DNA of 16,127 nucleotides from CALSMU01 sp963926405 (GTDB taxonomy: Bacteria > Bacteroidota > Bacteroidia > Flavobacteriales_D > Parvicellaceae), in contig CAWUXI010000091.1 of NCBI GenBank assembly GCA_963926405.1, forward strand, positions 1 to 16,127, given 5' to 3'. The notes under the pieces are model-generated. The model worked only from the letters and a program-made list of their open reading frames with translations, was not told where the DNA came from and made no database searches. The position numbers were made by a program, and so were the translations under genes. Positions 8,520-13,444 of the stretch are shown one piece after another. Numbering within the stretch: the stretch's first letter is position 1; each line of letters opens with the position of its first letter.

Positions 8520-8552
8520 AAAAAGGCTCGTTTAAACGAGCCTTTTTTTTTT
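8520..8552 (+). terminator. Rho-independent terminator of dnaK
   Basis: A perfect 18-base palindrome, GGCTCGTTTAAACGAGCC (8525-8542), is preceded by five A and followed by ten T, giving a GC-rich stem with a long U tract. It lies 28 bases after the dnaK stop and ends the dnaK transcript. The flanking A run means it could also work weakly on the other strand. A separate AT-only palindrome (8494-8509) spans the dnaK stop codon and has no obvious role. Confidence 0.93.
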
Positions 8553-8638
8553 GGAATCGAAATAACATAATGATATGTGCTTTCATCTTCATTGAATAAT
8601 AAGCTATATCTTGAAGCTATAATAAAAAAATAAAGAAG

Positions 8639-9286
8639 ATGTCCTTAGAAGAAAATATATTGGATAATACCACCAAGAATAATCCAGAAATAAAAGAATA
8701 TGCATATCCATTGAATTTTCAATTTAAGGTAACAAGTTTTGCAAACGATTTTAATGTTATTGACTCCAAAGGAAAGTCATGGGCTTATGTTCGTCAAAAG
8801 ATGTTTAAATTAAAAGAAGCAATTTCTGTTTTTTCAAACGAAAACAAAACAGAATTACTTTATAAAATAAATGCAGAGAGGATAATTGATTTTAATGCAA
8901 GCTATTCTTTTACAAATGCAGACGAAGAGGTAATAGGTCGTATTGGACGAAAAGGAGCTAAATCGATATTAAAAGCGCATTACGAAATATTTAACAACGA
9001 CAATAAGCAAGAATTTGTTATTAATGAAGAAAACCCTTGGGCTAAAGTAGGCGATGCTGTTTTAGGTGAAATTCCTGTTGTGGGTATCTTTACCGGCTAT
9101 TTTTGTAATCCAAGATATGCGATTAAACGCACCGATGGAACTATTGTAGCTCGCTTATCAAAAGAAGCTTCTTTTATGGGTAGAAAATTTAAGTTAGAAA
9201 AGTTAGCTGAAATGAAAGATGGGGAAGAAGAAATCATGATTTTGGGTTTAATGATGATGTCTTTGCTAGAAAGAAGAAGAGGATAA
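8639..9286 (+). CDS. LURP-one-related (LOR/tubby-like fold) protein
   Basis: The 215 residues form a soluble, beta-rich protein that resembles the LURP-one-related family (PF04525), whose members share a 12-stranded barrel around a central helix with tubby proteins and phospholipid scramblases. The diagnostic pattern is visible: repeated strands of the type DSKGKSWAYVRQKMFKLKEAI (42-62), KTELLYKINAER, EEVIGRIGRKG and GTIVARLSKEASF, a hydrophobic turn GEIPVVGIFTGYF (143-155), and the closing helix EEIMILGLMMMSLLERR (197-213), which would sit inside the barrel. No signal peptide is present. The biochemical role of bacterial members is not established; lipid or membrane association is a guess from the fold. 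The ATG at 8639 opens the frame. The gene stands alone after the dnaK terminator and converges on the DUF2752 gene. Confidence 0.75.
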   Translation: MSLEENILDNTTKNNPEIKEYAYPLNFQFKVTSFANDFNVIDSKGKSWAYVRQKMFKLKEAISVFSNENKTELLYKINAERIIDFNASYSFTNADEEVIGRIGRKGAKSILKAHYEIFNNDNKQEFVINEENPWAKVGDAVLGEIPVVGIFTGYFCNPRYAIKRTDGTIVARLSKEASFMGRKFKLEKLAEMKDGEEEIMILGLMMMSLLERRRG

Positions 9287-9306
9287 AAAGTAAATCAATA
9301 TTATAT

Positions 9307-9340
9307 AAAAAAATCCATTCAATTTAGAATGGATTTTTTT
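9307..9340. terminator. Bidirectional terminator between convergent genes
   Basis: ATCCATTC (9313-9320) pairs with GAATGGAT (9327-9334) around a six-base AATTTA loop. An A run precedes the stem and a T run follows it, so the hairpin has a U tract when read on either strand. It lies 20 bases after the + strand LURP-one-like gene and just past the 3' end of the minus-strand DUF2752 gene, so it probably ends both transcripts. Confidence 0.9.
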
Positions 9341-9344
9341 ATTA

Positions 9345-9614
9345 TTAATTAGTTTGAACCAACTTCCAGATAAAATTCCCTAACATAAGAATTACAGATG
9401 CAGAGAAGAGTATGATAATATTTCTAGCTCCATTTTTATATTTAAAATACAAGTGTGCACCTGTATAAATAAATACTAGTAGTATAGGAATTGTAGCAGG
9501 AAATAGTTGAATGCTTTCCCAAATGTTTCCTTCCAAGAGGAGCATTAAAGATCGCTGGAATCCGCATCCAAAGCACTCTACTCCAAAATGACTTTTCCAG
9601 GAGCATTCTAACAT
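9345..9614 (-). CDS. DUF2752 family small membrane protein
   Basis: The 89 residues begin with a short cysteine-containing segment, C4 then C14-F-G-C17-G-F-Q-R, which matches the signature of DUF2752 (typically CPGCGxxR), although the usual proline is phenylalanine here. An amphipathic helix and two hydrophobic segments follow: about 42-58 (TIPILLVFIYTGAHLYF) and about 66-86. DUF2752 has no established function. The paired cysteines could bind a metal or form a disulfide, but this is speculation. It is the second gene of a minus-strand pair, starting nine bases after the stop of the CCC-motif-like gene, so the two are almost certainly translated from one mRNA. The ATG chosen (complement of 9612-9614) keeps the cysteine signature near the N-terminus, as in other short Bacteroidota members. 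Confidence 0.82.
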   Translation of the reverse strand: MLECSWKSHFGVECFGCGFQRSLMLLLEGNIWESIQLFPATIPILLVFIYTGAHLYFKYKNGARNIIILFSASVILMLGNFIWKLVQTN

Positions 9615-9623
9615 GTATGCTTA

Positions 9624-9974
9624 TTAGAAGTTATAAGCAGCAGCAGTTGTAGCAGCTCCAATACCAATAATTATTGCAAGAATAACAATAAGAAATAAAA
9701 GCGCTGAAAGGCTAATCCCAATTATTCCACAAACATATCCGGCTCTAGAGTTTTTAAATGACTGTGCATATTTTACTTTATTAGATTGATACATTGCTTT
9801 ATCTTTGCTGTGCATAGAAACTGCTATTATCCCAAGAATTAGTCCAATAAATCCATAAAAGATGCAAGTTATAATCGATAAAATACCTAAAACCAATACT
9901 GCTGTGGCATTTGGCAATGCTTCTTGATTTCCCGAAACTTCAAATTCATCCAGATTTTCGAATTCTTCACTCAT
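9624..9974 (-). CDS. CCC-motif / DUF4190-like membrane protein
   Basis: The 116-residue protein has an acidic N-terminus (about 1-19), a PNATAVLVLGILSI entry into a first hydrophobic hairpin (about 23-54), a polar middle rich in Lys, Ser and Tyr (55-77: KDKAMYQSNKVKYAQSFKNS), and a second membrane region (about 78-113). This is the layout of the Bacteroidota 'CCC motif membrane protein' family, related to DUF4190: LPNA/S, LGILSI, then a cysteine run, YG and GLILGIIA. Here the cysteine run is reduced to a single cysteine, TC37IFYG, so the defining motif is degenerate; C82 is the only other cysteine. Function is unknown; a small membrane scaffold or sensor is a guess. It is the first gene of a minus-strand pair with DUF2752 and has a perfect Bacteroidota -7 promoter element 20 bases before its ATG. 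It diverges from comEC. Confidence 0.78.
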   Translation of the reverse strand: MSEEFENLDEFEVSGNQEALPNATAVLVLGILSIITCIFYGFIGLILGIIAVSMHSKDKAMYQSNKVKYAQSFKNSRAGYVCGIIGISLSALLFLIVILAIIIGIGAATTAAAYNF

Positions 9975-9994
9975 TTTTCTTATTTTAATTTATT

Positions 9995-10025
9995 CAAAGA
10001 TAACTTATTGTTATTATAAGTAAAA
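9995..10025 (-). promoter_or_regulatory. Bacteroidota-type promoter for the CCC-motif/DUF2752 operon
   Basis: On the minus strand, TATCTTTG (9995-10002) matches the Bacteroidota -7 consensus TAnnTTTG exactly. A T-rich TTTT/TTTA at 10021-10025 occupies the place of the -33 TTTG box with an 18-19 base spacer. Transcription would start near 9988, about 14 bases before the ATG. The -7 match is perfect and the -33 box is weak. Confidence 0.55.
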
Positions 10026-10042
10026 TTAATTAGCTTTCTCCT

Positions 10043-12118
10043 ATGATAAATTGGAAAAAATATCCTTTTGTGAGAATACTATTTCCATTTATACTAGGGA
10101 TTACGTTCTCATTTAAGGGCAGTTATTATTCTATCATTACAATTATAGTAGCTCTTGTTGTTTTAATAATTATTTCAAAAACAAATAAAACAGTTAAGAG
10201 TAATTTCCTTTTTGGGGTAGTATTATCCATGCTTCTATTTGTAGGTGGTTCGTTGGTCTCGCAAATGAGTTTGCATGATTATACTAAATTAAAGGCTGCC
10301 GATTTTTATCAATGTGCTATAATTGAACCAGTAAAAGAAAAAACCAATTCCTATCAATTAACGCTATTAATTAATGCTAAATCAATAGAGAGTGTTTGGA
10401 GTTCTGCTAAAGGTAAAGCGTTGATCTACATTGAAAAAGATTCAATGAGTTCGATACTAAAATTTGGAGATAAATTATTAGTTAAAGGGACTCTGGGTTT
10501 GTTAGAGCCTCCCAAAAACCCAAAAGAATTTGATTACAAAAAATATTTAGAAAACCGTTCTATATATCAACAAGGATATCTTACTTGTAATGATTGGCAG
10601 TTAATGGATGCGCAAGCAAAAGGGTTAGATGTATTTGCCAATGATGCTAGACAGTTCTTGCTTTCATCGCTTAAAACAAATGGTATTGAAGGAGATCAAT
10701 ATGCTATTGCATCAGCGTTAATACTTGGTAGTAAAGATGAATTAGATTTTGACGTAAAACAAGCTTATGCAACAGCTGGAGCAATGCATGTTTTAGCCGT
10801 TTCTGGATTACACGTAGGTATTATTTTCCTTATTTTAAATACACTATTATCAATTCTTGATACTTCCAAGGAAGGAAGGCTTGTCAAAGCAATTATTTTG
10901 TTAATTGTACTCTGGAGTTATGCTTTGCTCACTGGACTAAGCCCCTCCGTTTTGAGAGCGGCGACAATGTTTTCTTTTGTAATAATGGGAACGGTATTAA
11001 ATAGAAAAGCCAGTATTTACAACACACTTGCCGCATCTGCTTTTTTCTTACTGCTTATAAATCCAAACTTACTTTTTGAAGTCGGTTTCCAATTGAGTTA
11101 TATCGCAGTACTTGGAATTGTTTACCTACAGCCTCTAATTTATAAAAGAATCTATACAAAATGGTGGCTCTTAGATAAGATCTGGGCAATTACAGCTGTT
11201 TCAATTGCTGCTCAAATTGCAACGCTGCCATTAACATTGTACTATTTTAATCAATTTCCGGTTTATTTTATGTTGTCTAATTTGATAGTGATTCCATCTG
11301 CTATAGTGATTTTAAGTTTAGGAATATTACTATTTATTACGTCTCCTATTCCGGCTATATCAGAAAGTATAGGTTGGGTGTTAAATAAGTTTATTGAAGG
11401 ATTAAATTTCGGCATAAAAGAAATTGAAGCGCTACCCAATTCATTAATTGAAGGGCTATCTATAAGTGTTTTAGAGTGTGCAGCACTCTATATAATTATC
11501 ATGTTATTTATTCGCGGATTGAAAATTAAAAAATTGAAAATAATTAATTATGCTTTTTTTCTTTCACTTATTTTTATTGTTAACGATTTAATAGAAGATG
11601 TAGCATTAGCAAATTCAAAAAGCATGATAGTTTATCATATTAATAAAAATCAAGCTATAGATTTTATTGATGGAACGAGCAATGTGTTTCTTGCAAACTC
11701 CAGTTTGATAAAAGATAAACAAAAGCAAAGTTTTCACATTAAATCAAATTGGTCCTATTTGGATTTGAGTAGCGTTCAATATATTCCAAATGACTTGGAG
11801 ATATTAAATGAAACACTCATGGACAGTTCATTACAATTAGTCGATACGTATTCAAAATTTCATACTATAAAAATGGTAAGAATTGACAATAAGTTTACTT
11901 TACAAGCACTAGAGAAAAAGGTGAGTGTGGACTACGTATTAATATCGAGTAACTCAAAAACAAAATTGAAAAACCTTTACAAAATGCTGGACTTTGATGC
12001 AGTTATTGTCGATGGTTCAAATTCTAAATGGAATCGAAATAGAGTAGAAGCTGAAGCAGAAAATTTACATATTCCAATATACAATACGGACAAAGGAGCT
12101 TTTTACTTAAAGATTTAA
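10043..12118 (+). CDS. comEC: ComEC/Rec2 family DNA-uptake channel protein
   Basis: ComEC forms the inner-membrane channel that carries single-stranded DNA into the cytoplasm during natural transformation. The 691 residues begin with two or three membrane helices (about 10-72), then a soluble OB-fold/DUF4131 region (about 85-190). The competence domain (about 215-505) contains the hallmark HVLAVSGLHVG (249-259), LLTGLSPSVLRAATMF and FQLSYIAVLGI. The C-terminal part (about 530-691) sits where Bacillus-type ComEC has a metallo-beta-lactamase-like nuclease. Here the HxHxDH metal-binding signature is not visible and only scattered remnants such as VIVDGSNSKW remain, so DNA degradation by this domain is unlikely. 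In my knowledge such degenerate tails are common in Bacteroidota ComEC. The start ATG at 10043 is 68 bases from the divergent CCC-motif gene. The 78 bases between its stop and the IS30 hold only weak AT-rich hairpins (for example 12144-12158). Confidence 0.93.
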   Translation: MINWKKYPFVRILFPFILGITFSFKGSYYSIITIIVALVVLIIISKTNKTVKSNFLFGVVLSMLLFVGGSLVSQMSLHDYTKLKAADFYQCAIIEPVKEKTNSYQLTLLINAKSIESVWSSAKGKALIYIEKDSMSSILKFGDKLLVKGTLGLLEPPKNPKEFDYKKYLENRSIYQQGYLTCNDWQLMDAQAKGLDVFANDARQFLLSSLKTNGIEGDQYAIASALILGSKDELDFDVKQAYATAGAMHVLAVSGLHVGIIFLILNTLLSILDTSKEGRLVKAIILLIVLWSYALLTGLSPSVLRAATMFSFVIMGTVLNRKASIYNTLAASAFFLLLINPNLLFEVGFQLSYIAVLGIVYLQPLIYKRIYTKWWLLDKIWAITAVSIAAQIATLPLTLYYFNQFPVYFMLSNLIVIPSAIVILSLGILLFITSPIPAISESIGWVLNKFIEGLNFGIKEIEALPNSLIEGLSISVLECAALYIIIMLFIRGLKIKKLKIINYAFFLSLIFIVNDLIEDVALANSKSMIVYHINKNQAIDFIDGTSNVFLANSSLIKDKQKQSFHIKSNWSYLDLSSVQYIPNDLEILNETLMDSSLQLVDTYSKFHTIKMVRIDNKFTLQALEKKVSVDYVLISSNSKTKLKNLYKMLDFDAVIVDGSNSKWNRNRVEAEAENLHIPIYNTDKGAFYLKI

Positions 12119-12196
12119 ATGATGAGAATTAATTCTTGTAAGAAATGTAGTTTACATTACCCTAATTTTTCGCTTAAATAAATTATTAATACTTCC

Positions 12197-12223
12197 TAGA
12201 TTAAAATGCTAATGCAAGTTTTT
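12197..12223 (+). repeat. IS30 left terminal inverted repeat (IRL)
   Basis: The left end reads TAGATT, AAAAT, then the 16-base core GCTAATGCAAGTTTTT (12208-12223). The core is perfectly repeated in inverted form at the right end, as is the outer TAGATT. The middle differs from the right end by two substitutions and one missing base. Confidence 0.85.
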
Positions 12224-12227
12224 AGTT

Positions 12228-12259
12228 AAAAAAAATCCCTTGATTGTTAAACCAAGGGA
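12228..12259 (-). terminator. Minus-strand terminator-like hairpin inside the IS30 left end
   Basis: TCCCTTG (12236-12242) pairs perfectly with CAAGGGA (12253-12259) around a ten-base loop, and eight A (12228-12235) precede the stem on the + strand. Read on the minus strand this is a hairpin followed by eight T, a standard Rho-independent terminator. It lies between IRL and the transposase start, so it would stop minus-strand transcription running through the element toward comEC. On the + strand it has no U tract, but it would form a stem in the leader of mRNA entering from outside. Confidence 0.6.
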
Positions 12260-12278
12260 AAAGCTAAAATTTGCATTT

Positions 12279-13259
12279 ATGAAGCACAAACATTTAACTT
12301 ATCCCCAAAGATACAGTATTGAGGTACTGCTTAGAGCAAAAGTCCAGAAAAAGGACATTTGGTCTTCTTTAAATATTCCTGAATCTACTTTTTATCGAGA
12401 ACTCAAGCGCAATAGTAAAAAAAGGAGTTACAATGCTGATTACGCTCAAATGTTGGCCACCGAACGTAAGACAGATCAACATATGAAAATAAAACTCACG
12501 GATTACATGATGAGTTTGATTAATTCTAAGCTGGCTTTATTTTGGTCTCCTGAGCAAATTGTTGGTTGGTGTAAGTTAAATTCTATCCAGATGATTTCTC
12601 ATACTAGGATTTACCTGTATATCAAAGAAGATAAACTGAATGGCGGAAAACTTTTCACATTTTTACGACATCAGAAACGCTACAAAAAAAGGTATGGGAG
12701 TTCTAATTTAAGAGGACGAATACCCGACAAAGTTCCTATAGAACAACGACCCATAATAGTTGAGCAAAAGTCAAGAATTGGAGACTTTGAAATAGATTTA
12801 ATTATAGGTAAAGGGCATAAAGGAGCGCAACTAACGATTGTTGATAGAATGACCAGCTTTACTATTATACAAACGTTAACATCTAAAAGAGCTGATGAAG
12901 TTCAAAAAGCCATTGTAAGCGCCTTAACTCCCTACAAAAAAATTGTTAAGACAATCACTAATGATAATGGAAAAGAGTTCTCCTTGCATAAGATTACGGC
13001 CAAACAACTAGATACATGTGTATACTTTTGTAATCCTTATGCCTCTTATGAAAGAGGACTCAATGAATATATCAATAAATTAATCAGACAATTTTACCCT
13101 AAAAAGATGCAATTAAACAACATAAAGCAGAAACAAAATCTAGAAATTATGGACTTACTAAATAAAAGACCAAGAAAAAAATTAAACTTTAGTACCCCTG
13201 AAAAAATATTTTTTACTATGTTTAACTTAGAAAATAAAAAACTTGCATTAGCTAGTTGA
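12279..13259 (+). CDS. IS30-family DDE transposase
   Basis: The enzyme catalyses cut and strand transfer of the element by binding its inverted repeats. From the ATG at 12279 it has 326 residues. The N-terminal helix-turn-helix region reads LTYPQRYSIEVLL and NIPESTFYRELKRN, the classic IS30 DNA-binding pattern. The integrase-core domain carries the catalytic triad D173 (GDFEIDLIIG), D229 (TNDNGKEF) and E263 (ERGLNEYIN), with the 33-residue spacing between the second D and E typical of IS30; all are intact. A TTG at 12240 would add 13 residues, but it lies inside the hairpin at 12236-12259 and the extra residues are not family-like, so 12279 is preferred. The last codons (LALAS) and the stop lie within the right inverted repeat, so the element ends only five bases after the stop. 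No frameshift is seen. Confidence 0.95.
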   Translation: MKHKHLTYPQRYSIEVLLRAKVQKKDIWSSLNIPESTFYRELKRNSKKRSYNADYAQMLATERKTDQHMKIKLTDYMMSLINSKLALFWSPEQIVGWCKLNSIQMISHTRIYLYIKEDKLNGGKLFTFLRHQKRYKKRYGSSNLRGRIPDKVPIEQRPIIVEQKSRIGDFEIDLIIGKGHKGAQLTIVDRMTSFTIIQTLTSKRADEVQKAIVSALTPYKKIVKTITNDNGKEFSLHKITAKQLDTCVYFCNPYASYERGLNEYINKLIRQFYPKKMQLNNIKQKQNLEIMDLLNKRPRKKLNFSTPEKIFFTMFNLENKKLALAS

Positions 13260-13264
13260 ATCTA
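13237..13264 (-). repeat. IS30 right terminal inverted repeat (IRR)
   Basis: Read on the minus strand, the right end is TAGATT, CAACTA, then GCTAATGCAAGTTTTT, matching IRL over the outer 6 and inner 16 bases. It also encodes the C-terminal residues and stop codon of the transposase. Confidence 0.85.
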
Positions 13265-13387
13265 CCCTTTTAAACAATACTTTTTATAGACAAATAAATA
13301 TTTGTAGTTTTGAGTAAACTATAAAGCTATAGGAATGTTGTATTATTTAATGCGAAATTTAGAAGATAAAATGAGGGGTTAGCTCTT

Positions 13388-13420
13388 TATGGTATGTGAT
13401 ATTTTTGTGTTTTATATTTG
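13388..13420 (+). promoter_or_regulatory. Bacteroidota-type promoter for the large surface protein
   Basis: TATATTTG (13413-13420) is an exact TAnnTTTG -7 element, 24 bases before the ATG at 13445. The -33 position holds TATG (13388-13391) with a 21-base spacer, a three-of-four match to TTTG. Two short dyads lie further upstream between the IS and this promoter: CAAATA-AA-TATTTG (13291-13304) and CTATA-AAGC-TATAG (13319-13332); their role is unknown. Nothing else was recognised in 13265-13444. Confidence 0.5.
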
Positions 13421-13444
13421 TATTTAATTATTAAATTCATTTTT

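Larger units (their letters stand above)
12197..13264 (+). mobile_element. IS30-family insertion sequence, apparently complete
   Basis: A 1068-base element is bounded by inverted repeats (12197-12223 and 13237-13264) and contains one intact IS30-type transposase. Length, gene content and terminal repeats all fit IS30. Both ends are flanked by CC (12195-12196 and 13265-13266), compatible with the two- to three-base target duplication of this family, though two bases can match by chance. The exact outer ends are inferred from the repeat alignment. The element sits between comEC and a large surface-protein gene, in non-coding DNA, and interrupts no visible gene. Confidence 0.85.

Noticed and set aside
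12125..12158. Short dyads AGAATTAATTCT and AATGTA-GTT-TACATT after comEC
   Set aside because: The stems are short and AT-rich with no strong U tract, so they are not convincing as a terminator or operator.
12240..12278. TTG start at 12240 for the transposase
   Set aside because: It falls inside the hairpin, and the 13 extra residues do not resemble IS30 N-termini; the ATG at 12279 gives the expected MKHKHLTYPQRY start.
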